Notes under the pieces: generated by a model
The model's input: the letters and a program-made list of their open reading frames with translations, nothing else
The model's database searches: none
Told to the model about the DNA's origin: nothing
Source: Burkholderiaceae bacterium
GTDB lineage: Bacteria > Pseudomonadota > Gammaproteobacteria > Burkholderiales > Burkholderiaceae_F
Direction: 5' to 3'
Assembly (NCBI GenBank): GCA_019236735.1
Contig: JAFAIM010000011.1
Span: forward strand, 18,580-82,579
Length of the DNA: 64,000 nt
Program-made: the position numbers and the translations under genes
Part shown: positions 17,852-27,592 of the stretch, in pieces
How the letters are laid out: each line of letters opens with the position of its first letter
How positions within the stretch are numbered: position 1 is the first letter of the stretch

Positions 17852-18933
17852 GCTCGGCCGTCGAGCGCGGCGATGACCAGATCGGCCATCGCCCGCGTAC
17901 CGACCGCAGCACCCGTGCCGCCTTCCAGATCCGCGGTGCGGGCACCCGATCGCAGCACGTCGGCAACAGCCCGCTCAATTCGCGCGGCCTCGCTGCCGCA
18001 ACGCAGGGAGTGCCGCAGCATCATCGCGGCCGACAAAATGGCTGCCAACGGATTCGCGATCCCTTTGCCGGCGATGTCCGGGGCCGATCCGTGGATCGGC
18101 TCGTACAGCCCCTTGCCCGCCTCGTCGAGCGATGCCGAAGGCAGCATTCCGATCGAACCGGTCAGCATCGCCGCTTCGTCGGACAGGATATCGCCGAACA
18201 TGTTTCCCGTCAGCATCACGTCGAACTGGCGCGGCTGTCGAACCAGCTGCATCGCTGCATTGTCCACATACATGTGGCTCAACTGCACGTCCGGATAGCC
18301 GCGGCCAACTTCGCTGACGATCTCACGCCAAAGCTGCGTTGTCTCCAGCACGTTGGCCTTGTCGACCGAGCACACGCGCGACGAGCGCCTGCGCGCGGCC
18401 TCGAACGCCACCCGCGCAATGCGGCGGATCTCGCTCTCGGTGTAGCGCATCGTGTCGAAGCCCTCGCGCTCGCCGCCCGCAAGCTCTCGGATCCCGCGCG
18501 GCTGGCCAAAGTAGATGTCGCCGGTGAGTTCGCGCACGATCAGGATGTCCAGCCCTTCTACGACGTGCGGCTTCAGCGTCGAGGCATGCTCGAGGCCGGG
18601 AAACACGGTCGCCGGCCGCAAATTTGCGAACAGTGCGAGCTCCTTGCGCAGGCGCAGCAGTCCCTGTTCCGGCCGCTTGGCGCGCGGGGCCGAATCGAAC
18701 CGCGGTTCGCCCACTGCCCCGAACAGCACTGCATCGGCGCTGCGAGCGGTGTCGAGCGACTGCGGTGGCAAAGGATCGCCGTAGGCATCCAAGGCTGCAC
18801 CGCCGATCGGAGCATGCTCGAATTCGAAGCGAAGGTGCGCAAACGCGGGGGCCTTTAACAACCGAAGTGCCTCGGCGACGACCTCTGGGCCGATGCCGTC
18901 TCCGGCCAGTACCGCGATCCGCCACGCCCTCAT
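17848..18933 (-). CDS. leuB: 3-isopropylmalate dehydrogenase (LeuB)
   Basis: NAD-dependent oxidative decarboxylation of 3-isopropylmalate in leucine synthesis. The 361-residue product has the beta-decarboxylating dehydrogenase signature with [20 protein letters not shown] and the substrate loop [16 protein letters not shown]. The frame is open far upstream, but the ATG at 18933 overlaps the leuD stop (ATGA) and gives the normal N-terminus [14 protein letters not shown]. It is followed by asd with another overlap. Confidence 0.96.
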   Translation of the reverse strand: MRAWRIAVLAGDGIGPEVVAEALRLLKAPAFAHLRFEFEHAPIGGAALDAYGDPLPPQSLDTARSADAVLFGAVGEPRFDSAPRAKRPEQGLLRLRKELALFANLRPATVFPGLEHASTLKPHVVEGLDILIVRELTGDIYFGQPRGIRELAGGEREGFDTMRYTESEIRRIARVAFEAARRRSSRVCSVDKANVLETTQLWREIVSEVGRGYPDVQLSHMYVDNAAMQLVRQPRQFDVMLTGNMFGDILSDEAAMLTGSIGMLPSASLDEAGKGLYEPIHGSAPDIAGKGIANPLAAILSAAMMLRHSLRCGSEAARIERAVADVLRSGARTADLEGGTGAAVGTRAMADLVIAALDGRA

Positions 18934-19598
18934 GGTTGGCCGGCATCGTCTCGCTCGGCCGGAGCGAGCCACGGCATACGTGCCAGCCGCTCGTTCTCGA
19001 ATGTGCGGATTCGCTCGGCGTGGCGCAGCGTCAGCGATATATCGTCCCACCCGTTCAATAGGCACTGCTTCCGAAACGGGTCGATCTCGAAATGGAACAG
19101 CTGCCCGGCCGGCGTCGCTACGCTCTGATCGACCAGATCGACTGTTAGCCGGTATCCCTCCTGCGCCCGCACTTCGTCGAACAGGCGATCGACCGCAGAT
19201 TCGGCCAGCACGACCGGCAGCAAGCCGTTTTTCAGGCAATTGCCGTAGAAGATCTCAGCGAAATCGGGCGCGACCAGCACCCGGAAGCCGAACTCGCGCA
19301 ACGCCCACGGTGCGTGTTCGCGGCTCGAGCCGCATCCGAAGTTGCGTCGGGCAAGCAGGATCGAGGCTGCCCGATAGCGCGGCAAGTTCAGCACGAAGTC
19401 GGGCTTGGGGCGACGCAGCGCCGGATCCTGTCCCGGCTCGCCGCGATCCAGGTAGCGCCACTCGTCGAATAGGTTGGGGCCGAAACCGGTGCGTCCGATC
19501 GACTTCAGGAATTGCTTCGGAATGATCTGATCCGTATCGACGTTGGCGCGATCCAACGGCGCGACCAACCCGATGGTGCGGGTGAACGGCTCGAGCAT
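18930..19598 (-). CDS. leuD: 3-isopropylmalate dehydratase small subunit (LeuD)
   Basis: Swivelling small subunit of isopropylmalate isomerase. The 222-residue product has the family N-terminus with [20 protein letters not shown], the [15 protein letters not shown] motif, and the [10 protein letters not shown] segment. The ATG at 19598 overlaps the leuC stop (TGATG) and gives the expected length; the open frame upstream is an artefact of high GC. It forms the enzyme with LeuC. Confidence 0.96.
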   Translation of the reverse strand: MLEPFTRTIGLVAPLDRANVDTDQIIPKQFLKSIGRTGFGPNLFDEWRYLDRGEPGQDPALRRPKPDFVLNLPRYRAASILLARRNFGCGSSREHAPWALREFGFRVLVAPDFAEIFYGNCLKNGLLPVVLAESAVDRLFDEVRAQEGYRLTVDLVDQSVATPAGQLFHFEIDPFRKQCLLNGWDDISLTLRHAERIRTFENERLARMPWLAPAERDDAGQP

Positions 19599-21022
19599 CA
19601 GTGCGCCATCCGCCGTACGTCGACGAAACGGCCGGCCAGCGCGGCCGCGGCGGCCATCGCAGGGCTGACCAGGTGCGTGCGGCCGCCCTGCCCCTGGCGG
19701 CCTTCGAAGTTGCGATTGGAAGTGGAGGCGCAACGCTCGCCCGCGCCCAAGCGGTCCTCGTTCATTCCCAGGCACATCGAACAGCCCGGTTCGCGCCATT
19801 CGAAACCGGCTTGCACGAACACCTGATCCAGCCCCTCGGACTGCGCCTGTGCCTTGACCTGTCCGGAACCCGGAACGACGAGCGCCTGTTTCACCGACGG
19901 CGCCACGTGCCGCCCCTGCACCACTCGCGCCGCCTCGCGCAGATCCTCAATGCGCGAGTTGGTGCACGATCCGATAAAGACCTTGTCGATCCGGATGTCG
20001 GTAATCGGCTGCCCCGGGGCCAATCCCATGTATTGCAGTGCCCGTTCCATCCCGGCACGCCGCACCGGATCGGACTCGCGCGCCGGATCGGGAACGGCAC
20101 CCCCTACCGCGCACACCATCTCGGGCGAGGTGCCCCACGTCACTTGCGGCTCGACGCCCGCCGCGTCGATCGGGACCACGCGGTCGAACTGCGCTTGCGG
20201 GTCCGAATGCAGCGTTCGCCAGTGCGCAACCGCCGCATCCCAATTTTCGCGCCCCGGAGCAAGCGGACGGCCGCGCACATACTCGATCGTGTGATCGTCG
20301 ACCGCAACCATTCCTGCGCGCGCTCCCGCCTCGATTGCCATGTTGCACAAGGTCATTCGTGCCTCGAGCGACATCGCCCGCACCGTGCGGCCGCCGAATT
20401 CGATTGCGTAGCCGGTGCCGCCCGCTGTCCCGATGCGGCCGATCAACGCGAGCACGAGGTCCTTGGCGCCCACTCCGGCGCCGAGCTCGCCGTCGATGCT
20501 CACGAGCAGGTTGCGCGCCTTGCGGGACAGCAGCGTTTGGGTGGCGAGCACGTGCTCGACCTCGGAAGTTCCGATCCCGAACGCCAGCGCCCCCAGCGCC
20601 CCGTGTGTGGCCGTGTGCGAATCGCCACAGACGACGGTCATTCCGGGAAGCGTCGCTCCCAGTTCCGGGCCGATGACGTGCACGATGCCCTGGCGACGGT
20701 GCCCGAACGGAAAATAGGCCGCAGCGCCAAAGTTGCGGATGTTGGCGTCGAGGGTCACGATCTGCGTGCGCGAAACCGCGTCACCGATGCCTTCGAGGCC
20801 CTTTTCCCAGCCGCGCGTCGGCGTATTGTGATCTGCGGTGGCGACGATCGACGAAACGCGCCACGGCTGCCGCCCCGCCAAGCGCAGCCCCTCGTACGCC
20901 TGCGGGCTGGTGACTTCGTGAATCAGATGGCGGTCTATGTACAGCAGCGTGGTGCCGTCGGGCTCAGCGTGAACGACGTGTTCATCCCACAGCTTGTCAT
21001 AGAGGGTGCGCGGACCTGCCAT
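19598..21022 (-). CDS. leuC: 3-isopropylmalate dehydratase large subunit (LeuC)
   Basis: Aconitase-family iron-sulfur subunit that interconverts 2- and 3-isopropylmalate. The 474-residue product carries the three 4Fe-4S cysteines at Cys353 (IGSCTNSR), Cys414 and Cys417 (GCSMCLGMN), plus the [19 protein letters not shown] motif. The ATG at 21022 is used. It is first in leuC-leuD-leuB-asd and starts 91 bases after aroC. An AT-rich stretch (CATAATTACT, minus strand) in that gap could be a -10 element, but no convincing -35 was found. Confidence 0.97.
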   Translation of the reverse strand: MAGPRTLYDKLWDEHVVHAEPDGTTLLYIDRHLIHEVTSPQAYEGLRLAGRQPWRVSSIVATADHNTPTRGWEKGLEGIGDAVSRTQIVTLDANIRNFGAAAYFPFGHRRQGIVHVIGPELGATLPGMTVVCGDSHTATHGALGALAFGIGTSEVEHVLATQTLLSRKARNLLVSIDGELGAGVGAKDLVLALIGRIGTAGGTGYAIEFGGRTVRAMSLEARMTLCNMAIEAGARAGMVAVDDHTIEYVRGRPLAPGRENWDAAVAHWRTLHSDPQAQFDRVVPIDAAGVEPQVTWGTSPEMVCAVGGAVPDPARESDPVRRAGMERALQYMGLAPGQPITDIRIDKVFIGSCTNSRIEDLREAARVVQGRHVAPSVKQALVVPGSGQVKAQAQSEGLDQVFVQAGFEWREPGCSMCLGMNEDRLGAGERCASTSNRNFEGRQGQGGRTHLVSPAMAAAAALAGRFVDVRRMAH

Positions 21023-21113
21023 GCGCGAGCGGACCTTGGCGGAAACGAGTAATTATGCCATGCGTGTTCGCGCACGGCGAAGCGTCGGAGTCGAAACTGG
21101 TGTCACTCGGGAT

Positions 21114-22217
21114 TCACTCGGGGATCGAACCGGGCAACGGCGCCAGGTCGTGCCGCACCTCGGCGTTTTGGGCACGCTGCAACAGCGCCTGGTCCATCAG
21201 AACGAGCGCAAGCATTGCTTCGGCGATCGGGGTCGCACGGATGCCGACGCACGGATCATGCCGCCCCTGCGTGGAGACCGTCACGGCTCGGTATTGCAAG
21301 TCGACCGAACGGCGTGGCAGCCGGATGCTGGAGGTCGGCTTCAGCGCGAGGCGAACCTCGATGTCCTGCCCGCTCGAGATGCCGCCGAGCATTCCGCCGG
21401 CGTTGTTGGAAGCAAAACCATCCGGCGTCAGTTCATCGGCATGCGTGCTGCCGAGCTGGCTTGCCGCCGCGAACCCAGCGCCGATCTCGACGCCTTTGAC
21501 TGCGTTGATCCCCATCATCGCGTATGCGATGCGCGCGTCCAGCTTGTCGTACAACGGGCTGCCCAGGCCCGCCGGAACACCAGATGCGACCACGCGTATG
21601 ACCGCTCCGCACGAATCACCGCTGCGGCGCAGAGCGTCCAGTTTCTCCTCCAGCAGCGGCACGCACTCCATGTCGGCGGCAAAGAACGGGTTGGCGTCGA
21701 CGACGTCCCATGATTCGAACGGAACCGTGACGTCGCCCAATTGCTGAAGGTGCCCGCGGATGCGAGTGCCGAAACTTTGCGCAAGCCATTTGCGGGCGAT
21801 TGCGCCGGCAGCAACCATCGGCGCTGTCAGCCGCGCTGACGAGCGGCCCCCTCCGCGCGGGTCGCGAACTCCGTACTTGCGCCAGTATGTGTAGTCCGCG
21901 TGCGACGGACGAAAGGTTTCCGCCAGATCCGAGTAATCGGAGCTGCGCGCATCCTCATTGCGGATCAACAGCGCGATCGGAGTCCCGGTGGTGACCCCTT
22001 GATACACGCCGGATAAGATCTCCACGCGGTCGGACTCGCGCCGCTGCGTCACGTGGCGCGACGTTGCAGGCTTGCGCCGATCCAGGTCCGGCTGCAGATC
22101 CCCCGCGGAGAGCGGCAACCCGGGCGGGCAACCGTCCACGACGCAGCCGATCGCCGGCCCATGCGACTCGCCGAAGTTGGTCACGCACAAGAGCTGACCG
22201 AAGGTAGAACCCGCCAT
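21114..22217 (-). CDS. aroC: chorismate synthase (AroC)
   Basis: Last step of the shikimate pathway: converts EPSP to chorismate using reduced FMN. The 367-residue product has [21 protein letters not shown] near the N-terminus, the [13 protein letters not shown] motif, and the C-terminal region [20 protein letters not shown]. The ATG at 22217 gives the standard N-terminus ([12 protein letters not shown]); the long upstream extension runs into the MITE-like DNA and is not real. It lies upstream of leuC on the same strand. Confidence 0.97.
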   Translation of the reverse strand: MAGSTFGQLLCVTNFGESHGPAIGCVVDGCPPGLPLSAGDLQPDLDRRKPATSRHVTQRRESDRVEILSGVYQGVTTGTPIALLIRNEDARSSDYSDLAETFRPSHADYTYWRKYGVRDPRGGGRSSARLTAPMVAAGAIARKWLAQSFGTRIRGHLQQLGDVTVPFESWDVVDANPFFAADMECVPLLEEKLDALRRSGDSCGAVIRVVASGVPAGLGSPLYDKLDARIAYAMMGINAVKGVEIGAGFAAASQLGSTHADELTPDGFASNNAGGMLGGISSGQDIEVRLALKPTSSIRLPRRSVDLQYRAVTVSTQGRHDPCVGIRATPIAEAMLALVLMDQALLQRAQNAEVRHDLAPLPGSIPE

Positions 22218-22354
22218 GGACGCAAGCTTACCGCGCGCATACCGCGCATACCGCAGGATGCGTCGTGGCCGTTGGCGGACGACGCCGTTCGCGTCCGAGC
22301 CGTCGCCTAGCCGCGCCGTTGACGTCCGTAGCCGCGGGCCGGCCGGGCCTACCG

Positions 22355-22582
22355 GATCGGAGCCGTTGGCCTGCGGCCTAGCGCCGGCCCTTGCCGCTGC
22401 GCGGGCGCCGGCGACATCTAGTCGTCGCTGTGCGCACATAGCGCGCGGCGGAAGCATCGCAGCGGTTCAGAGCACCTCGGCCGGCAACGGGCCTGTACCG
22501 CCGCGCTGTGAGCAAGGGTCGCCGGCGCCTGCTCGCGTTCGAGGGCCGACGCTCTCCGTCAGGCCAACGGACACCCGCGATC
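22355..22582. mobile_element. MITE-like palindromic element, copy 1
   Basis: About 228 bp bounded by diverged inverted repeats that start GATCG and share the core CCGTTGGCCTG. The left arm is about 22355-22390 and the right about 22543-22582. Reading this copy on the minus strand and the 22680-22900 copy on the plus strand gives recognisably the same sequence from end to end. No transposase gene is present. It looks like a non-autonomous element or palindromic repeat; I do not know the family. Confidence 0.6.
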
Positions 22583-22679
22583 GCCGTGCGACATCTCAAC
22601 CGCGGTGTTGTAGGTCATCGTGGATCGTTCAGGAGCTGCGATGACCTCCAGCACTGCGCTGGAACGGGAGCGTTGCGAT

Positions 22680-22900
22680 GATCGTTTTCCGTTGGGCTGA
22701 CGGGAGAGCCTTGGCCCTGGATGCGAGCAGGCGCGCGGCCATTGCGGGAGCGCGGCGGTACAGGCTGACTGCCCGCCCGGATGCTTCGAACGGCTGCGCT
22801 GTGCCCGCCGCGCGAAGCCGAAACACTGCGGCAACCAAATGCCGCGCGCCCGCGCAGCAGACAGGGCCAAGGCTCTCCCGTCAGTCCAACGGCCACGATC
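22680..22900. mobile_element. MITE-like palindromic element, copy 2
   Basis: About 221 bp with near-perfect terminal inverted repeats. The 31-base arms at 22689-22719 and 22862-22892 differ at one position, and the similarity continues outward to GATCG at both tips. It is the second copy of the element at 22355-22582, in the opposite orientation. Together they fill most of the 758-bp gap between aroC and the next gene upstream. No open frame in either copy looks like a protein. Confidence 0.7.
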
Positions 22901-22975
22901 TGCCAGGCCGAGCGGTCGACGGCCACGTATTCGGAATGGCAGCCCGGCCAAGAGCTGCGATGGTGCGGGGCAGCG

Positions 22976-24865
22976 CTAGCGCCAGGCGCCGCGCAGCGCG
23001 GCAACCTGCTCTTGCAGCAGCGCAGGCGTGGCGAGCACCGGATCGACCGGGGCGCCTACCTCGATGCCGAGCGGCGAGAAAATCCTGCGAACGATCCGCA
23101 GCGGCCATGCAGGCCCCGGCGCGCGGCTGAACACCGAGCCCCACAAACCCCGCAGCGCCACCGGTATCACCGGCACCGGGTCGCTCTCCAGCACGCGCGT
23201 CACGCCCGGACGAAATGGGTACAAATCGCCGGTGTCGGTGATGCGGCCCTCGGGAAAGATGCATACCAGCTGGCCGTCGCGCAGCGCCTCGGACACCTGC
23301 TCGAAAGCGCGCTCCATCACTTGTTCGTCGACCCGGCGCGAAGCGATCGGGATCGCGCGTGCGTCCCGGAACAGCCACGACATCACCGGAATGCGGAAGA
23401 TCGTCACGTCCATCACGAAACGGATCGGTCGAGGGCTGACCGCCATCAGCAGCAGCGCATCGACATACGAAACATGGTTGGACACGATCAGTGCCGCTCC
23501 GCGCTCCGGAATGTGCAGCGCGCCATTGGCCTGGATCCGATACAGCGTGTGCACCAGCAGCCACGACAGGAAGCGCAGCAGGAACTCCGGCATCAGTCCG
23601 TAGATGTAGATGGCCACCGCCGCATTCAGCAGCGCTGCTGACAGCAGCAGCTCCGGCACTCCCAGCCGCGCGAACCCCAGCAGCACGGCTGCGTACGCCG
23701 CTGCAACAATCATGAACAGCGCGTTGATGATGTTGTTGGCCGCGACAATGCGGGCGCGGTGCGTCGGGGCGCAGCGCGTCTGGATCAGTGCGTACAAAGG
23801 CACGCTGTACAGGCCGGCGCAGGCCGACAGCAGGAACACGTCGATCAGCACGCGCCAATGGCGGGCGTGTCCGACGAACTGCCCGAATGTCTGCATCGAG
23901 GCAACCGGCAGGCCCCGGCATGCGAAGTACATGTCGATGCCGAACAGCGTCATTCCGATCGATCCGAACGGCACCAGCCCGATTTCGAGCATCCGGTGCG
24001 ACAAGCGCTCGCACGCCAGCGAACCGATCGCAATACCGAGAGTGAACGCCGCCGCCAGCAGATTCGCCACCTGCGGACCTCCGCCCAGGGTTCCCTTGGC
24101 GAACAGCGGGAACTGCGTCAAGAGCAAGAAGCCGTAGAACCACAGCCACGAGATCCCGAGCAGCGACAGAAACACGGCCCGGTTTTCGCGAGCGACCTGA
24201 ACGCTGCGCCAGGTGACTCGAAAAGGATTCAGATCGATTTTCAGGTCCGGTGCGGGTGCCGGTGTCGCCGGGATCCATTGACTCGTCGTCACGCCCGCGC
24301 ACGCGAGGGCGACGCACGCAAACGCGCTGTACAAATGGCCGTTGGGGCCGCTATCGATCAGAACCCCGCCCGCCAGGGTTCCCAACAGGATCGCGACGAA
24401 AGTCCCCATCTCGACCATGCCGTTGCCGCCGACGATCTCGGCGCGGTCCAGGTGCTGCGGAAGGTAGGCGTATTTGGCCGGTCCGAACAGCGTCGAATGC
24501 GTTCCCATCAGCAGCACGCAGACCAGCAAGGTGCTGAAGCTATGGACCGCGAAACCCCAAGCACCAAGCAGCATGATTGCCAGTTCGAGCCATTTGACGG
24601 CGCGCATCAGGCTCGCCTTGTCGAACCGGTCCGACAACTGCCCGCTGGTGGCGGACAACAGGACGAACGGCAGGATGAACACGGCACCGATCAGATTGAT
24701 CGCGGTCGCGGCTGGGATCTGCGAGTAGGCAGCTCCCTGATAGGTCACCAGCAGCGTGAAGGAGAACTTGAATACGTTGTCGTTGGCAGCGCCTAGGAAC
24801 TGAGTCCAGAAAAACGGCGCGAAACGGCGCTGCCGCAGCAGGGTGAACTGGCCGCCGCCGATCAC
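22976..24865 (-). CDS. LplT-like MFS transporter fused to a 1-acylglycerol-phosphate acyltransferase domain
   Basis: A 629-residue two-domain membrane protein. Residues about 10-430 form an MFS domain resembling the lysophospholipid flippase LplT (N-terminus FTLLRQRRFAPFFWTQFLGA, then about 12 membrane segments). Residues about 440-629 form a PlsC-type acyltransferase with the NHVSYVD motif (His464, Asp469) and FPEGRITDTG at 537-546. In Aas-type proteins an AMP-forming acyl-ACP ligase follows; that part is absent. A role in uptake and re-acylation of lysophospholipids is inferred. The start is a GTG at 24865. It is followed by the non-coding MITE region. Confidence 0.88.
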   Translation of the reverse strand: MIGGGQFTLLRQRRFAPFFWTQFLGAANDNVFKFSFTLLVTYQGAAYSQIPAATAINLIGAVFILPFVLLSATSGQLSDRFDKASLMRAVKWLELAIMLLGAWGFAVHSFSTLLVCVLLMGTHSTLFGPAKYAYLPQHLDRAEIVGGNGMVEMGTFVAILLGTLAGGVLIDSGPNGHLYSAFACVALACAGVTTSQWIPATPAPAPDLKIDLNPFRVTWRSVQVARENRAVFLSLLGISWLWFYGFLLLTQFPLFAKGTLGGGPQVANLLAAAFTLGIAIGSLACERLSHRMLEIGLVPFGSIGMTLFGIDMYFACRGLPVASMQTFGQFVGHARHWRVLIDVFLLSACAGLYSVPLYALIQTRCAPTHRARIVAANNIINALFMIVAAAYAAVLLGFARLGVPELLLSAALLNAAVAIYIYGLMPEFLLRFLSWLLVHTLYRIQANGALHIPERGAALIVSNHVSYVDALLLMAVSPRPIRFVMDVTIFRIPVMSWLFRDARAIPIASRRVDEQVMERAFEQVSEALRDGQLVCIFPEGRITDTGDLYPFRPGVTRVLESDPVPVIPVALRGLWGSVFSRAPGPAWPLRIVRRIFSPLGIEVGAPVDPVLATPALLQEQVAALRGAWR

Positions 24866-24890
24866 GCTCGATCTCGCATCCGGCCCGCCA

Positions 24891-25913
24891 TCATGCAGCG
24901 ATCATCTGCGCCAGCGAGGCGCCGGAAAGATAGGCCCCCTCTACGCGCGGGCCACCGCACCAGTCGCCCGCCAGCCCGAGCCCTTGTTCGGCATCGAATA
25001 GGAACGGTTCCGGCAGCGGATTAATGGGCAACGCGAGGCGCCAGCGGTGGGCGATTGCGACCCCCTGTGCAAGGGGCCGACCCACGCGCGCAGCAAACGC
25101 GCGTTGCAGCCAGCGCGAAACCTCGGACTCTTCCATCTCCAGGTAGGTCCGCGACCAGGCAGGGTGCGCCTGCAGAATCCAAGCCTCGGCGCAGTTGCCC
25201 GAACGCGAAGGCTTGCTGCTTTCACGCGCGGCCCACCCCAGGATCGGATCGTCACGGAGGAATGCCGCATCGAAATCGGCCGAGCTCGGACGCGCCAGCG
25301 TCAGCATCACCGACCAGCAGGAGTCCCACGTCACAGCTTGCACGCGTGGCGACAGCTTCGAGTCGGCGGGAAGCAGGTGCGCCGCCACCGGCGACGGCAC
25401 CGCCAGTACGACTCTGTCGAAGCCGGCGTCGTCGATGGGAGCACCTTGCCGGTCGAACAGCGTCCAAAGACCTCCGCGCCGATCGAGCCGACCCACGTCG
25501 GAACCGAAGCGCACGTCCAGGCCGCGCGCCATGTGGTCGGCGACAGCCTGCATCGTCGGCACGCCAACGTAACGGAACTGGCGCGGCAGCTCCTCGACCT
25601 GACCGTGCGCCGCGAGCACCTTGGTGCGGGCGGCCCAGGGAACGACGACTCCCGCGGACAACCAGCCGCGAACCACCGGCTCGAAACGGGAGTCGAGCGT
25701 TGTGAAGAACTGAACGCCGTGATCGAAGCTCAGCCCGTCGAGGCGGCGCGACCCCAGGCGTCCGCCCGGATGGGCCTCCCTCTCGAACACCCGGACTGCC
25801 AGACCTCTTTCAGCAAGCGAGCGAGCACAGGCCAGCCCGGCCACGCCGGCGCCGACCACCGCAATGTGCGCTCGACGCGGATTCGGGCCGCCTGCCCGAG
25901 GAGATGCCGGCAT
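24891..25913 (-). CDS. FAD-dependent renalase-like amine oxidoreductase
   Basis: Soluble flavoprotein of the amine oxidase/renalase type. The 340-residue product has the dinucleotide-binding motif HIAVVGAGVAGLACARSL near residue 16, the GGRLGSRR segment, the FDHGVQFFT motif typical of renalase-like proteins, and the C-terminal FAD motif GLGLAGDWCGGPRVEGA. The ATG at 25913 overlaps the stop of the CBS-domain gene (TGATG). The substrate is unknown; bacterial renalases oxidise isomeric forms of NAD(P)H, and this protein may differ. Confidence 0.88.
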   Translation of the reverse strand: MPASPRAGGPNPRRAHIAVVGAGVAGLACARSLAERGLAVRVFEREAHPGGRLGSRRLDGLSFDHGVQFFTTLDSRFEPVVRGWLSAGVVVPWAARTKVLAAHGQVEELPRQFRYVGVPTMQAVADHMARGLDVRFGSDVGRLDRRGGLWTLFDRQGAPIDDAGFDRVVLAVPSPVAAHLLPADSKLSPRVQAVTWDSCWSVMLTLARPSSADFDAAFLRDDPILGWAARESSKPSRSGNCAEAWILQAHPAWSRTYLEMEESEVSRWLQRAFAARVGRPLAQGVAIAHRWRLALPINPLPEPFLFDAEQGLGLAGDWCGGPRVEGAYLSGASLAQMIAA

Positions 25914-26365
25914 CAACCGCTAACGCTCTCCTGCTCAGGCCAATCGCCGATGTACGCCTTCAGCATCTGGTTCTCCTGCCCCTGCTCCTCCAGAACGGCT
26001 TTGGCGACGTCGTAGAAAGAGATGACTCCAGCAAGCGTTCCGCCGTCCAGGACGGGTATGTAGCGAACGTGCCGCTCGATCATCACCCGCCGCACCTCGT
26101 TCACGTCGGTCTGCGGCTTCACGGTCTGCGGAGCGTTGTCCATCGCCGATCGGATCGTGCCGTTTCCGATCTGCCCGCCGTTGTGGTGGATCGTGTTGAT
26201 GATCTCGCGAAAAGTCAGGATGCCGACCAGCTGGCCGTTTTCCATCACGACGACTGAGCCGATGTCGTGCTCAGCCATCGTCTGCACCGCTGCCCAAAGC
26301 GCATGCTCCGGCCCCAGCGTGTACAGCACATTGCCCTTCACCCTCAGGATGTCGCTGACTCTCAT
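25913..26365 (-). CDS. CBS-domain protein
   Basis: A 150-residue protein consisting of two CBS domains (a Bateman module), which usually bind adenine nucleotides. The first covers about residues 10-65 (IGSVVVMENGQLVGILTFREI), the second about 70-130 (VRYIPVLDGGTLAGVISFYDV). I chose the ATG at 26365 because GGGGG lies about 9 bases upstream; further upstream GTG codons lack a site. It is translationally coupled to the renalase-like gene downstream. No fused enzyme domain is present, so it probably acts as a sensor or binding partner. Confidence 0.9.
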   Translation of the reverse strand: MRVSDILRVKGNVLYTLGPEHALWAAVQTMAEHDIGSVVVMENGQLVGILTFREIINTIHHNGGQIGNGTIRSAMDNAPQTVKPQTDVNEVRRVMIERHVRYIPVLDGGTLAGVISFYDVAKAVLEEQGQENQMLKAYIGDWPEQESVSG

Positions 26366-26599
26366 CGCCGTACCCCCTGCGCCAGCCACTCGGACCTAGC
26401 GTCATCGTAGACCAAGGCGCCCGCCGAGTGAACACCCTACCCCCCATGTTTGGGTCTTGGCTAGCCCTGCGTGAGCCGGACCCTGATCGCAAATTGCAAG
26501 CTGTGGGGGCCAAGCCGGCATAATCCGGCGAGCGGGCCGGCTTCCGCGTCCAGTCGGTTGCGCCCGCGACTGCAGGATCGACTGAACGGTTCTTAATCC

Positions 26600-27592
26600 A
26601 TGGATGCCCGCGCAGACCTGTATGCCCCGATCGAGCCGTACGACAGCGGCATGCTGGCGCTCGACGACATCCACACGATGTACTGGGAGGTCAGCGGCAA
26701 CCCGAGGGGAGTTCCGGTCGTGTTCCTGCATGGCGGACCGGGCGGCGGCTGTTCGCCCGAGCACCGTCGTTTTTTCGATCCGGATTTCTTCCGCATCGTT
26801 TTGTACGACCAACGAGGAGCAGGTGCTTCCTCGCCGGTGGGCGAAATCACCGGCAACACGACGCAGCACTTGATCCAGGATCTGGAGTGTCTGCGCGAGT
26901 ATTTGGGAGTGCGGCAGTGGCTGCTGTTCGGCGGCTCCTGGGGCAGCACGCTGGCGCTTGCGTACGGGCAGACGGTGCCGCAGCGCTGTCTGGGATTCAT
27001 CCTGCGCGGAGTTTTTCTCGGACGACCCAGTGAGGTCGAATGGTTCTTCCACGGCCCTCGCCACATATATCCCGAGGCCTGGCGCCGCTTCGTCGAAATG
27101 CTCCCGGAGCGCGAGCGCGGCGACGTTCTGCGCGGTTATGTGCGGCGGCTGTTCGATCCCGACCCACGCCTGCATCTGCCGTTCGCGCGTGCCTGGAGCG
27201 AGTACGAAGGCAGTTGCTCGACGCTGGTTCCCAATCCGGAGCTGATACGGCAGTTCGCGGACGATGCACTCGCATTGGCTCGACTGGAGGCGCATTTTTT
27301 CGCGCACAAGTGCTTCCTCGCGCCAAACCAGCTACTGTCGAACATGTATCGGATTCGGCATTTGCCGGCCTCGATCGTGCACGCACGCTATGACATGGTG
27401 TGCCCGATCGTCAGCGCGGACGATCTGGCCCGGGCTTGGCCAGGCTGCCGCTACATTGTCGTACCCGAAGCGGGTCATTCCGTGTGGGAGCCGCCGGTGC
27501 GCGCCGCGGTTGTCAGCGAAGTGGAGCAGTTCAAGCGCCACCTGTCCAAGCAAGCCACGGCGCCGGCCCGCCGCTCGCAGCGCGCCTCTTGA
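26600..27592 (+). CDS. pip: proline iminopeptidase (Pip)
   Basis: Alpha/beta hydrolase that releases N-terminal proline from peptides in the cytosol. The 330-residue product has the oxyanion segment FLHGGPGGGCSPEHRRFFDP near residue 43, the DQRGAGAS motif, the nucleophile elbow GGSWGS with Ser113, and likely catalytic Asp265 (ARYDMVCP) and His293 (PEAGHS). Start ATG at 26600. The 234-base gap upstream is shared with the divergent CBS gene and holds a weak promoter-like pair (TTGCAA, CATAAT with a 19-base spacer at 26494-26524). Its stop overlaps the next gene's start. Confidence 0.95.
   Translation: MDARADLYAPIEPYDSGMLALDDIHTMYWEVSGNPRGVPVVFLHGGPGGGCSPEHRRFFDPDFFRIVLYDQRGAGASSPVGEITGNTTQHLIQDLECLREYLGVRQWLLFGGSWGSTLALAYGQTVPQRCLGFILRGVFLGRPSEVEWFFHGPRHIYPEAWRRFVEMLPERERGDVLRGYVRRLFDPDPRLHLPFARAWSEYEGSCSTLVPNPELIRQFADDALALARLEAHFFAHKCFLAPNQLLSNMYRIRHLPASIVHARYDMVCPIVSADDLARAWPGCRYIVVPEAGHSVWEPPVRAAVVSEVEQFKRHLSKQATAPARRSQRAS

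Noticed and set aside
19601..21052. 483-codon plus-strand frame opposite leuC
   Set aside because: Antisense to an intact leuC with all its iron-sulfur cysteines; Arg-rich shadow.
26402..27307. 301-codon minus-strand frame overlapping pip
   Set aside because: pip on the other strand has all catalytic motifs; the minus frame has no family features.
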